The notes beneath the pieces were generated by a model. It ran no database searches and had not been told where the DNA came from. It worked only from the letters and a program-made list of their open reading frames with translations. DNA of 64,000 nt, taken from NCBI RefSeq assembly GCF_010093595.1, contig NW_022985465.1:218538-282537 (forward strand), given 5' to 3'. Below, piece by piece: positions 1-12,118 of the stretch. The number at the start of each line of letters is the position of its first letter. Position 1 is the first letter of the stretch. Both the position numbers and the translations under genes were made by a program. The stretch comes from Mytilinidion resinicola (lineage: Eukaryota; Ascomycota; Dothideomycetes; Mytilinidiales; Mytilinidiaceae).

Positions 1-3000
1 TCGATAGATTTTGATCGGAGTTCCATGGCTCGCGTCCGTGGCCCTCACTGAAGATGGCGGGTGTCGCTCGATCTGGGAATACTCTCCGAAACGACTCTAG
101 CAGAGCAGCAATAAACACGTCCAATGGTTCTGTAGAAACAGCGTCATGGGCACCGAAAAGAAGCATAGAATCTCTTGCGCTTAGTTGAAACCCTTGAGAA
201 ACTACGTCACTATGAAGATCTTTCTGATTCGGCATTCCCCAGTACTCAAGGTTAGAAGTAGGGATGGCTGAGAGCGGGAAGGCCTTGACCGCGACATTGG
301 TATGTGCTCGCTCATATTGGCCATTGCTCCATGCGGGGAACGAGAGACTTTGCGGCGAAATGAAGCCGGAGGTGAGTAGCGTCTCCAGGTCGCCGAGAAT
401 GATTCCCCAGCTTACCACGTCGACGACGAGATGGTGTATAACGAGAGATACGATCTGAGAATTACTACCAGAAATGTCGAAAGAATCGACTGCGAGCAAA
501 GGGCCCGATTCAATACCGAGACAAAGCTGGCTGTCTGCAATCTTCTCCTGGACATGAATCCCTATAGCGCGTTCTGTACCCGCGAAGAGAGCATGATGTA
601 CAATTTGGAAGGAACCCGAGACCTGTGATGTGATGTGCTGGTGCCACAAGCCTTTTTTTGATTTCTGGAATCTGGCTCGTAGCATTGGATGAGTTTCTAC
701 TAGGGCTGTAATCGCCTTTTCCAGATCTTGAGATTCAATCTTTCTGTCGGAGCGTAGCACCACGCTCTGGTTGAAGTGCTTATAGTTCTCTCCGACCGTT
801 TCTAAGAAGAGTCTTTGTATGGGAGATAGCGGAAAGGGACGATCCAAGTCTTCCTCCAAGGCAGGTTTTTGCTCCGCCGGAGCTAAGCGGACTTTGGAGG
901 CCAGCTCGGACAATGAGCGGCTCTGAATGATGTCTTGAACGGAGGCGATTAATCCCTCAAGCTTACAACGAGCTGAAAATTGCATTGCGGAAATGCTATC
1001 GCCGCCAAGATTCAAGAATGATTGATGATAGATTCCGATGTCGTAAGATGGTATGTTCAAGATATGGCCGGCAATAGCTTGTAGCTTCTGCTCGACCTCA
1101 GAGGCTGGATTTGAAGCGTCATCTGCGCGGGGGGGGGGGGTGGTCCGTTAGTGACAATTGGACTTCAGTTGGAGGGAGAATGGGAAGAGATAATAGCTTA
1201 CTGGTGAACGTACCCTCCTGGCCCGCCGCGGATATCTGATGATACTCATCCTCACCGAGGCCTTCGATATATTTGATGACCGTTTTCCGGTCCATCTTTG
1301 CCGAAGCAAGTAGAGGAAAATTTACAATAGCCACCCATACGGAAGGTATCATGTAAGTTGGTACCCGCTCAGCGAGTCGGTCTCGAATCGATTTGACATG
1401 AAATGACGAGTTTCTAGCCGGTATGATACTCACCGGTTTGGTGTCGGGCTCTGCGGAAGTTTTTGAGACTACTAGATCCTTGATAGTGAGGATCCCGACA
1501 AGACGTTTCCCACAGAGACCAAAAGAAGGTACAACCGCCATGCAGTCTCGAACCGATGGGTCGGCGTTCAGGTGGCTCTCCACTTCTGTGAGTTCTAGTC
1601 TCTGTCCACGAACCTTGCTCTGAAGGTCTTTACGACCATGAAAGATCATGCTGCCATCGTGACTGTAGCTCACCAAATCTCCCGTCTTGTAGAATCTTCT
1701 TTCGAGCGGGTTCCCTGGTGCAGTGTGTCCCTTGGCCCAAGAGAGGTTCATAACAAAAACTTCCTGCGTTTTTTGAGAATTGTTAAGATATCCCCAAGCA
1801 AGTGATGGTCCTTCAATGACAAGCTCGCCAACAGCACCCACAGGAAGGAGAACATTGGGGTTGCCCTTCGCAACAATCCAGCTATGACACCCAACAGCAT
1901 ATCCGATATTTGATGGATTCGAGTTGGGCCTCATGGATTGATTGATGGTTGCAACAACTGAACTTTCGGTTGGTCCGTAACCGTTGACCAGCTTGACCGC
2001 TTCAGCCCAGGTTGTTAAATCTTGCGATGACATTGCCTCGCCCCCAAGCGCCAGAGTTTTCAGATTAGGCACCTCCTTAGGATGAATCGTTCGGATGACC
2101 GTCGGCGTGAGAATTGCCCAGTTGACTGCGAGGTCGTTGATGGTGCGGGCTAAGTCGTTCGTCCTGTCCTGTTCCGTGGGTACACAGACGCAACCTCCGC
2201 ACATTAGTGTTGTGAAAATCTCGATTAGGCAGGCATCGAATACGAATGAGGCGAACTGTAAAACTCGCGACTGCGAAGATATTCCGAATTTGGGTCCGGA
2301 TTCGGTCGCGGTCAGGACAAAGCTTGAGTGATGGATAACAGTCCCTTTGGGTCGTCCTGTGGAACCGGAAGTGTATATGGCATACGCCGGGGTGTCGCTC
2401 TGTACGTAAGGTAGCGTATATAGGCGTCCTGATTGTTGCTCAATGGTACGGGTGTCTATCAATAATGCTTTCACGGGAATTGATTCGCAGATCTGAGAAA
2501 GCTGGGGTGAACAAAGGACCAATTTGGCATTCACGTCCCCAACTATCTCTCGTAGTCGGCGTATTGGGGACGTTGGATCCAGCCCAACAAACGCAGCGCC
2601 TGCTTTCAATATTCCAAGCATGGAAACAATGGCACATCCGGATTTCTCAAAGCAGAATGGGACATAGCACCCTGGGGTGATTCCCTCTGCGACCAGACGT
2701 GACGCTAGCCTGGTAGACTTTTCATCGAGCTCGCGGTAAGTAATCTTGAGATCAAAAGCATCGACAGCCATATCGGTTGGTCGGATAAGGACTTGCTGGA
2801 AAACGGCACTATGGATACACTTATCGGTGGCTACCAGCGGCCTAGAGTTCCATTTTGTGAGGGTCAATTGATCCTCCGGATTCAGCACTACCAAATCTTG
2901 AATCGCGGTATCATGATTTCGCGGCGAATTCAGACATTGAAGCAGGAAGTCAAATTCTTGCAACACGTTGCGAGTAAGCCATGTCGCAATGACTTCTTGA

Positions 3001-4215
3001 TCGTAGTGGCACTCCACATTGACTTCGTTTGCTTTCATCGTGCACGACATGATGAGGGGGTAGGAAAAGAAGTTCGTTCCAACGGCACCAGTGCTTTCGA
3101 GATTCCACAGGCCATGCCCTGAATCCTCTGCTGTATTTTCGGAGTTTATCGCAAGGAGATTTTGGAAGTCGCAAGCCTGTGCGTTCTCCGAGTTGGTTCT
3201 TTTAATATGCTGTAGACCTGCGAATTGATAGGGCAGACTATCCACAGAATTTTGCTGGATCTCTCGCAGAAACTCTAAAACCTTCATTTTCCGATTCAAG
3301 ACTACACGGCGTGGCAAAGTAGTAATCGTAGGCCCAAGAATATCTTCAATGCCAGGCACGGGCGCTTCTCGACCATTGTTGGTTTCTCCAAAGATCACGT
3401 CATCCTCGCCGGTAAATGCTGAGATGACCAGAGTCCAGGCAGCTCGAATGATACAGGCCATAGTGATCTCAGAGCCTGGTACGCGACAGATCTGCACGCT
3501 GTGAGAGAGGAATCCGGAGGCTCGAACTTGGTGTGTATAGCTTGGAAGCTGAGGGAATTGGGGCGTAGAGGGATTTACGAGCTGCGATGTCCAGTAGCGA
3601 TCAGACTCCTCCTGGTTGGACTGCGTGAGGTAATTGATAAACCTTGCGTATGGAACAGCAATCTTCGATTCTGCATTAGCGCCCCGGTAGCGAAGTTCAA
3701 CTTTTCTAAACAGGAGAGCCAGGCTCCAGCCATCTACGACTTGATAGTTAGTAAAGTTTTCTTTGCTGATGCGAACTCGGATATGATGACAATGATCAAC
3801 AACAAATGGATGCAACATACCGTAAACCGCATGATGAGCAGTCCAGACGAAGTGGGGACTCATGCTGCCCTCTCCCACGATCGCGTAGCTGGTTAGCTTT
3901 CCCCCATTCACGGCTGGAAGGTGTCTATCCGATTCTTTGATATCCTGGAGATCCAGCATGCTTCCCCACTCGATTCCTTCGTCGCGAATGACAACCTGGA
4001 GAAAGCCATAGGCTTCTGTGAATAATATTCGCGTCCGAAGTATAGCCTCCTCACGGACAACTGCATCCCAAGCTTTCCTGAAGCCGCTAATATCAATATC
4101 CTTGGGAAGGTTATAGACAGTCTCTGCAACGTATGCTCCTGGTTCTTTCAGTGAGAGTGCGATCAACCCTTCCTGAAGCTTAGAGCAAGGGTAAACATCT
4201 TCAATTCGATCCGAG
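1..4215 (-). other. NRPS module 3: C3 - A3 - T3 - E3 (truncated by window)
   Basis: C3 starts at VYPCSKLQEGLIALSL. Its catalytic motif is split by the 87 nt intron 3820-3734; splicing restores HHAVYDGWSL near residue 2531. A3 has AIYTSGSTGRPKG, FDACLIE, NGYGPTESSVVA and KMDRK. The eye-read pocket is D235 A236 I239 I278 A299 G301 G322 V330 V331, which suggests a hydrophobic substrate, but this is only a guess. After the intron 1213-1123 comes T3 with LNLGGDSISAMQ. E3 follows with LSPIQRLFLE, HPMLRARF, HHLVVDVVSW and EGHGREPW, where the window ends. A further C domain or a terminal domain must lie to the left. Confidence 0.85.
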
Positions 4216-7200
4216 GATAGGCCACATTCCGTGGACACCATTTCCAAGATAGCTGCAACCGGATATCTGTCCCGAACCAGACTGAAAGGTTCCATTGGGG
4301 CTTCGAGCTGCAACTCCATGGTGTTCGCGGTGTCTTGACCGGCGTCAAGCGCCATGTCCGATAGCCTTGGGCTTCTGAATATGCTACCGACAGTAAGCGA
4401 GAGACCTTCTTTGCGGGAAGCCACCACCAGGCGCATTGCGCAAACAGAGTCACCGCCCAAGGAGAAGAAGGAATCGTCCGCGCCAACAGAGTTGGCATCC
4501 AGTTTGAGAACCGCCTCCCAAAGCTGGGCTAGGCATATTTCTCTCGGCGTAGATGGTCTTTTCGCACTTCTTCCCGAGAGAGTGTATCGAACTCGATCTT
4601 CATTCGGGATCGTGTGGGCGAGATTTCTCAAAACTTTACGATCTAGCTTTCCGGACGATGTGAAAGGCATTGAGTTCACCGGAATGTAAAGTTTTGGCAA
4701 AAAAGATGCCGGAAGCGCATTTGCCAATATAGTCTGAAGACATTTCACCGTTTGAAGATAAGAGTCCGTCATTGTAGATATCTCGGTCTCGTCGAGTTGG
4801 GATGCTGTCGTAGGAAGACAGATGAACGCCGCGAGCGTAGATGTTTGGTCGCCGACTGTGATGAGTTCGACAGCAGACTGAGCTTCTGTAGGCAAGCTAA
4901 GCTTCAAGTGATGCTCCACCTCCCCTAACTCAATGCGTTGCCCATTGACCTGTGCAGGAAGTAAGTCATAAGTAATGGTAAGATTGGATGCAAGGAAAGT
5001 ACCTTCACTTGATTATCTTTTCTCCCCAAATACATCATTTCCCCATTTGAATTATAGCGAACGAGATCTCCAGTTTTGTAGAATCGCCTTTTCTGTCCCG
5101 TCTCTTTTGCCCAGCCAAGATTTTGAATGAAAGCTTTGGAAGTTTTCTCAGGGTCGTTCAGATATCCACGACTCAGAATTGGTCCCTCAATCAGTAGTTC
5201 GCCTTGGCAGCCAATCGGCATAAGGTGGTTCGGATTGTCTGGATGAACTATCCATGAAACGCTGGCAATAGCTCTCCCAATATTGGTGGGGTCGCCGCCG
5301 TCCTGGAAGTCCTTCCACGCAGAATTGATGCTTGCCTCAGAGGGCCCATATTGGCCGTGAACGTGGACAAAAGGCACCCATCTATCCACAACGGATTTCG
5401 TGAGAGCTTCTCCTCCTAGAGCCAATCCTTTGATTGAAGGAACCTCCGCAGGCTCTAGCAAGCTAGCGACGGTGGGCGTGAGATCCATAAAATTAGCGTT
5501 GAGTTCACGAATAGCCCCAGGCAGATCGTTCATGCGCTGCTCTTCGGATGGAATGCAAACACATCCTCCTCTCTGTATGGTAGTAAACATTTCCTCCAGA
5601 GAGTTGTCAAACGTGTACGAAGCGAACTGTAGGAATCTCGTTCCAGGTCCGATACCGAGATTCGTTCCATGCGCATTGCAGCTAGTTGTCATGGAATCGT
5701 GCTGGAGCACTACTCCCTTCGGTCTTCCCGTGCTCCCAGAGGTGAAGATCACGAATGCCGGATTATAGGGCTGAACGGTAGTACAAGCTCGGCCTTCAAC
5801 CATTGGTAACTGGTCGAGAAGCCCCGAAGAGACGGCTAATACTGTAGGGACAACATCTTCGAAGGTCGTTGCTCGGTGTGGTGAGGCTAACACAATACCT
5901 GAGCCAGTATCTGCGATACGAGATTCCAGGGCTGCCTTCGGGTGACTGGCGTCAAGTGGCACAGCTGCACCACCTGCTTTGAGGACGCCCAACATGGCAA
6001 TCACTGCGTAAGAGCTTTTATCGAAGCAAGTGGGAACGAACATCTCAGGACCAACGCCGAGCTCAACAAGGCTGTGAGCGAGACGCTCGGAGATAGAGTC
6101 CAGTTCCGCGTAAGTAAAATTTCCATCAAATGCACAAATGGCCGGTGCATTTGGTTGCTTTGTTACTTGTTCGAGGAATTTTGTATGAACGCATTCGTTG
6201 AGAGTTTCAGGCATGATATTCCATCGTGATATTTGCTCGAGGTTATGATGGCTAAGAAGGTCAAGATCGTCGATCTGCTTGTCTGGCTCGTCCAAGATAG
6301 TATGTAATACCCGCGACAAGGTACTGGCAACATTTTCGGCTTGTGTTTCGCTGAGATGGTCTGTCCAAAAGTCGAGGTCAATGCTGGCGACATCCTCATG
6401 TACCTCAATATTAAGCGACACAGGGTACTCCGTAGGGTCGTAGATAGGAGCTAACTCATTGAATGAGATGTCGGAAGCAAGGTGGTGTTCATTGCGGGAT
6501 GGAAGTCGTCGATAAGAGATTGCTGTGTTGAACAGGGCTGTCCCAGACAGGTTTAGCGCATGTTGTATATCCGCTAGGGGCGTGTAGCGGTGCGGTAGGC
6601 TCTTGATGTAGTCTTCTTGCAGACTTCGTAGAATATCTAGCACAGAGGACGATCCATGAATCTTGACTCGGCAGACAAGGGAGTTTATTAGCAGTCCAAC
6701 CATTTCATTCACGCCTTGAATACCTTGCGCGACTCGCCCAGAGGTCAGATAGCCAAAACAGACGTCACCAGATCCGACATAGCAGCCCAGAGTCAAAGCC
6801 CAAGCGGCGTGAAAGATGTTCGACATCGTTATAGAGTTCTCGTGGCAGAATTGGTTGAAGGCCGGAATATTGATGTCCTGAAGGTCCAAACGTATTGTCC
6901 GGAGCCGTTTTTCTTCTCTCAAGCCGTCGTTTAGAACTGGAAAGGTGCAAACCTCCACCCCATGAAGGTACGCATTCCAATAATCTATGCCAAGGTTCTG
7001 TGATTGAAGGTACTCGATGTATTCGCTGTAGAGAGGGCCTTTCGGGAGAGGCTGTTGATAGGCTTTTGCAAGATCTCTGAAGATGATATCCATCGAATCT
7101 CCGTCCATCAAAGCGTGGCTGATTTCCAAGGAACACACGATCTTTTTGTCCATTATATTGCAAATAGTAAATCGATGAGCCGGGCTCTGCTTGTCCTCGT

Positions 7201-10200
7201 ATGAGATCGATCTCTGCGCTAGGAGAATAGACAGTGCCTCCTCTTCATCTTTACAACTCAGGTGTGCTACTGCTGGACTTGCATGTTTCAAGACCACCTG
7301 GTAGTACAGTCCGCCTATGGTCTCAGTGTTTTCCAAAAATATGGTTCTTAGTGACGGGTGTCTTTGTACGCATCTGTTCCAAGCTGCGGCCAATTTTTCT
7401 GAGGTCACTGTGGTGTTATAGCCCTGGGGAACCACTTCGTAGATGGCTGCCGCTGCGTAATATCCTGCATGTTTTCCCTGGCTGAGAAGAAGACCCTCTT
7501 GGATGCTCGAGCAAGGGTAGATGTTTTCAACGTCCGACGGTGCTACTCGAATTTGTGACAGATTCTCCAGCATACTTTGGAATATGCCGCCATTCAACGT
7601 CCAAGGAAGCAGTGGAAAGTCGCCCAAGGATAGTGCGGGTGATAAAGCTCTGAGTCTTTGGACCGCCGTACCAATCATCTCTTCGCAGGCCGTTATCCAG
7701 CGTTGAATCAATTGTTGGTGTTGCATATGGCGGTTGTAGCTAAATGAAAAGCGAAGTTTTCCTTTGGAGACCACCGTTGAGATCTCGAAGAGTCCGAAAC
7801 GAGGCGTTTCAAATCCTACGTCAGCAGCTCCACCGGCAGCACGAGACTCACCTGCCATAGTTTCCAGAGGTTGAAGTAAGGAATCGGCGCGTTCTAGTTG
7901 CTGATATTGGCCGAGGTAGTTGAAAGAAACCTGTTCGAATGAAAAGTAATCAGCGGCTTGCTTTCACAGGCGCTCATGTGTCTTACCTCCCAAGGCCAGT
8001 GACTCTGAAAAGCACTCCCACCTTCATTTGTAAGGCATCGCTTGGCAAAGTAAGGACGACCATTTGAAGGAACCTTTCGGCGGTAGTCCTTGACGAATCT
8101 GATTGCCTCGACAATATCCGCTAGAGCGGAGCTTGGAGCCACGACAGGGTAAACTGTCGTAAACCAACCGATCACCCTTGATATATCAAGAGCATTGTCC
8201 CAAGTCTCGCGACCGTGATGCTCGTTATATATCGGAGGAACATCTCGGTCGTCGAAAGTATGTTGCCAAGAGTTAAAGAGGATACCAAGTAGGACATCAA
8301 TTGGCTCAGTGTTGAGAGCTGTGTGACAATCTGACAGGAACGCAGAAGTAAGATCTTTGCTGATCTCGAAGCCTCGATTCGTGGCGTTGCCATATGTGTT
8401 GTCCTGTTCATTGATACCCCAGTAACCAAAGTCGCAAGCTGAGACATTGGCAGGCGGGATAAGTTTGCTTGGTTCAAGCTGCTGTGAATGGCTTGCTTGA
8501 AGACGACACCAAGACTGAAAAGAGATTGGTTTTGGTAGCAGCTCTGTCTTTGGGTCTGCCAATAGTTCTTCAAATTCTTCCAGTATGACTCTCCAAGATA
8601 CCAGGTCTATGACGAGATGGTGACCTACGAGGAATATAAGTTGTTCTTTGGGAAGATCGAACAGTTCCACGGCGAAAAGTGGCCCACGAACAGGATCAAG
8701 GGACGTTTGAGCATCCGCAATGACCTCCATAGTTTGGTCACTAGTTTTCATAGTGTGTTGACGGAAGCTGAATGAGCTGGTAACCTCGTTCGTTACGCGC
8801 TGGTGCCAGCACCCAGCTTCACATTCGAATCTTGCTCTCAACATAGAATGGCGAGAAACGAGGGTTCTGACAGCGCCGTGTATCGTGGCTTTGGAGAGTT
8901 TTCGAGCGACCCGCAAAAAGAACGATTGGTTGAAGTGACCAGTCCCTTGATTTGGCAGTTCGAAGTACAACAATTGAATAGGCGAAAGATCAAAAGGTTT
9001 CTCGATCTCCTCTTCGTCCACGCAATACGGCGAATGCACTTCCTTGACACGTTGAGCCAACTCGACGATGCTCTTACTAAGAAGTATATCTTGAACGCTT
9101 AAGCCGATGCCTTTCCTTCTTGCTTGTGCCGCGACTTGCATGGAAGAAATCGAATCTCCTCCTAACTTCAAGAATGAGTGATTGAGCCCTACTTGTTCGT
9201 GCGAAAGATTTAGGACATGGCTCCAGATGGATTTCAAGGCGTTCTCAAGTGCGGATGCAGACCGAACAGGCCCATCGTCAATTACGACGCTTGGTCCAAT
9301 CAGACGGAATGTCTGCTCATCCATGTCTTCGACAAACTGCATGACTCGCTTCCTATCGATCTTTTGAGATGGGAGAAGTGGAATTGCCTCTACAGCAAAC
9401 CATGTTGATGGCACCATATAAGGCGGTAACTTTCTCGTCAATTTTTCTCGGATAGCCTTGATTTGAGAGTCTGCGCGAGGCTTTAAAGAACCACATATGA
9501 TTCTCAGTTCACTGCCCGGGTTCTCTTCATCAGCAGCCGCGTCTGCCAGCGAGAACACAGACACGAGTCTCCCTCTACAAGGACCTGACTTAGGATGAAG
9601 AATCAAGCCATGCTTGACACACGCCTCGGCGTTGAGGTGAACTTCAATCTCCGCAAGTTCTACACGCTGCCCATGATGTTTCTGTTTCATTTTGCGTTAG
9701 TTAGCCTACGACGAAAGATGGATGTGACTTCAAGGGACAGCTTACGACCTGAGTATCCTTTCGTCCAACAAAGTTAAAACTTCCGTCGGCATTTTGTAGG
9801 ACGAGATCTCCGGTGAGGTATCCACGGAAGTTTCTATCGTCAGCCCAGGTAGGATTTCGAATAAAGGATTGCGCTGTCTTCTCCGGGTCGTTCAAGTAGC
9901 CTCTGGCAATTGTGGGCCCTTCCACAAGTAGTTCTCCGATACAGCCGATAGGTACGAGCTTGTTGTAGTCACTCGGATCGACGACCCAAGTATGAATACC
10001 TAATGGAAACCCAATGTTCTTCGGATCCGTCTGAAGCGTTACTTTTGGATTGGCAACCGCTGCGACGGAACATTCACTTGGACCGTAACTGTGTCATATT
10101 TGTTGTCAGTAATCTACCAAATGCTTTTCTTGCTTCGGGTTCCACCTACGCGTTGACGAGATTGATTACGGACCAAGCCTCTACATTCGATTTTGACATA

Positions 10201-11773
10201 GCTTCGCCAACCAAAGCAATGGTCTTTAAGCTTGGAACAGCTGATGGATGGAGGAAGCGGACGAAAGTTGGTGTCAAACAAGTCCAGGTGACATCCATCT
10301 CGTTTATGGCTTTTGCAACATCGTTCAAGCGCGTCTCTTCGTCTGGAATACAAACGGTGCCTCCGAGAATCAGAACAGAAAGCGTCTCCACCATTGATGC
10401 GTCGAAAGAATGCGAGGCAAATTGAAGCACCCTCAAAGGTGTGGTAGAGTTCATAAGCATGCCGGGCGCATGAGCCAGAACACCAGAGCAGTACTGGCCG
10501 TGTTCAATTAAAGTAAGTTTCGGGTTTCCCGACGTTCCCGACGTCGGAGTGATATAAGCTGCGTTCTGATGTGTTGCGGCAACTCCGAGCTCAAAAACTG
10601 CGTCTTGAGAAAGCCCGTTGATGAATGATTCGTCAATCTGAAGTGCAAGGTCGATGATACCCATGAAGCTGTCAGAAACCTCCGGAGAGCACAGTAGGAT
10701 CTTAGCATGGACTGATTCTATAAGGTGCATTTTGCGCTCGTACGGGTAATTTGGTTCGAGTGGTATGACTACGGTATTGTGACAATCATGTTAGTATGTT
10801 TGTACATCCTCTGAAGACACTGAGACATGGCTTCACTTACATGCACCGCCGGATTTCAGAACTGCTAACATCGCGACAATATTCCACTTGGATTTCTGGA
10901 AACAAAGTGGAACGAATACTTCTGGTCCAACACCTAGTGCGTGCAGGCGAAAACCTAATTTGGAAGCAAGCTCATCAAGTTCCAAATAGGTTAAGGTTCC
11001 ATCCCACGCACATACGGCTTCATGGTTGGGAAATCTGAGCGCTATGTCGTGAATCATACCGTGAACTGTTTTCTCCGTAGGGACCAAGGCTGAACTGTTC
11101 CATTGCTGAATCTGGGCTTTGTTCCGCTTTCCCAAGAATTCTACATCTTTGATGGGCAGGTCCGGACATTCCAATACATAAGTAAGGATTTGGTCGATCG
11201 TGTCTGCGATGTTCTTGATTTGGCTCGTTGGAATCGATGGACGGTATTCCAGGAAAATGCCCATGCCATCTCCAAAAATCTTGACGATGAGGCGCATGAC
11301 GTTCTAGAACCAGTTAGATTAAATATACGTATAATAAGAACGTCGTTGGAGCAAACCTTTTCAGGCATTGTAATGCCCTGAGAAATTGGCTCTTGCATGG
11401 ACTGATGGCGAATCAAAATGGACGTGCTGCGATCTTCTGTACCGGTGGAAGACGGAAGTCTCAAGATCGAATGAAGTAACGTGGATATAGTAGACGGCTC
11501 CCGAATGCTCAGCTCCGAGAACGACGTCTTTCCACGCGTGTATGGCACGCCAACCTCTTCGATTCCGAATGCTATTTCTTGCTTGCCGGTATAACAAAAC
11601 ACCATGAGCGCCCATGCTGTTTGTATCACACTGGACAACGCTTCATGGTCTTCAGAGAGGGCTTGAAGTGCCGCCGAATCCCTTAATTCAATCTTCATTG
11701 ACCTCGATCCACTGTCAAGGCGCATGTCACGCAGAAAGCCACCAAATCCAGACTCCTTGGCGTCCATGGCCAT
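1..11773 (-). CDS. Nonribosomal peptide synthetase, at least three modules (3' end outside window)
   Basis: Large NRPS reading leftwards from the ATG at 11773; it runs off the window at base 1 inside an epimerization domain. Nine exons are joined by eight introns at 11356-11304, 10840-10769, 10149-10089, 9745-9682, 7986-7931, 5002-4950, 3820-3734 and 1213-1123. All phases agree, giving 3745 residues so far. The domain order is partial C, A1, T1, E1, C2, A2, T2, C3, A3, T3, E3 (cut). Each A domain has the TSG(S/T)(S/T)G-type core loop, a YGP(T/S)E motif and a K-x-DRK C-terminal lysine motif; each T domain has LGGDS. The two E domains carry HHLVxDxVSW. By family knowledge it would build a peptide whose first and third residues are D-configured. 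The start is uncertain: the frame is open upstream to a stop near 11870 and a further 5' exon is possible. The product is not identified. The divergent ABC transporter at 14381 is the likely partner. Confidence 0.93.
4370..7535 (-). other. NRPS module 2: C2 - A2 - T2
   Basis: C2 begins at IYPCSSIQEGLLLSQG. Its active-site motif reads SHALMDG: the second, catalytic His is kept and the first is Ser, a variation also found in other fungal C domains. A2 has VIFTSGSTGRPKG, FDNSLEE, GQYGPSEASIN and the lysine in SSGKLDRK. Reading the pocket by eye gives D235 N236 E239 D278 A299 G301 Q322 I330 N331, whose acidic residues are unusual for a small hydrophobic substrate. T2 has FSLGGDSVCAM near residue 2320. 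No E domain follows, so this residue should stay L unless the substrate itself is D. Confidence 0.85.
7560..11773 (-). other. NRPS module 1: partial C - A1 - T1 - E1
   Basis: Only the C-terminal half of a condensation domain precedes A1: about 140 residues, no HHxxxDG, but a visible AWALMVFCYTG stretch. This is as expected for a vestigial domain in an initiating module. A1 spans residues about 215-735. Aligning its core motifs by eye to the GrsA pocket gives D235 A236 V239 C278 A299 V301 A322 V330 A331, with the A10 lysine in SQKIDRK. The T1 serine lies in LKLGGDSISS near residue 788. E1 has LSPIQLLYFE, GHHLVIDLVSW and NEHHGRE, so it should deliver a D-amino acid to module 2. The substrate is not predicted; the pocket reading is manual. 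Confidence 0.85.
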
Positions 11774-12080
11774 CCTGACTGTCGATCTGCTGACTGAATC
11801 TGGTCGATTTTCTGAAGCGAAGACGAGGGAAGCAACGGAAGATTTCCAAGCAAAGCAAGATGGGTTTTACCTTGCCTGGCTAACGAGAAGGAGGGCCAAA
11901 AGAGTAGCTTGAAGAGTAATTGCTGCAATCCAGCTGTGTGAAGATGGTAGTAATCAACACGAGAAAGTAGATCGATGGCTCGCACGACTACAAGAAACGA
12001 TTTCACAACAATATACCAACAAAGCAATTGGGATTGGGAAATATTACTGCTGGCTTTTTTGCTATGGCCGTCCCCTCTGT

Positions 12081-12118
12081 AGCCCCTGACTTCTAGCCCC
12101 TGACTTCTAGCCCCTGAC
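12081..12118. repeat. 14 bp direct repeat, 2.7 copies
   Basis: The unit AGCCCCTGACTTCT occurs twice and is followed by its first ten bases. It lies about 310 bp upstream of the NRPS ATG, in the presumed promoter or 5' leader. Function unknown. Confidence 0.9.

Noticed and set aside
1119..1140. G run as a frameshift breaking the NRPS
   Set aside because: A normal intron with GTACGT donor and GCGCAG acceptor explains it and all phases fit.
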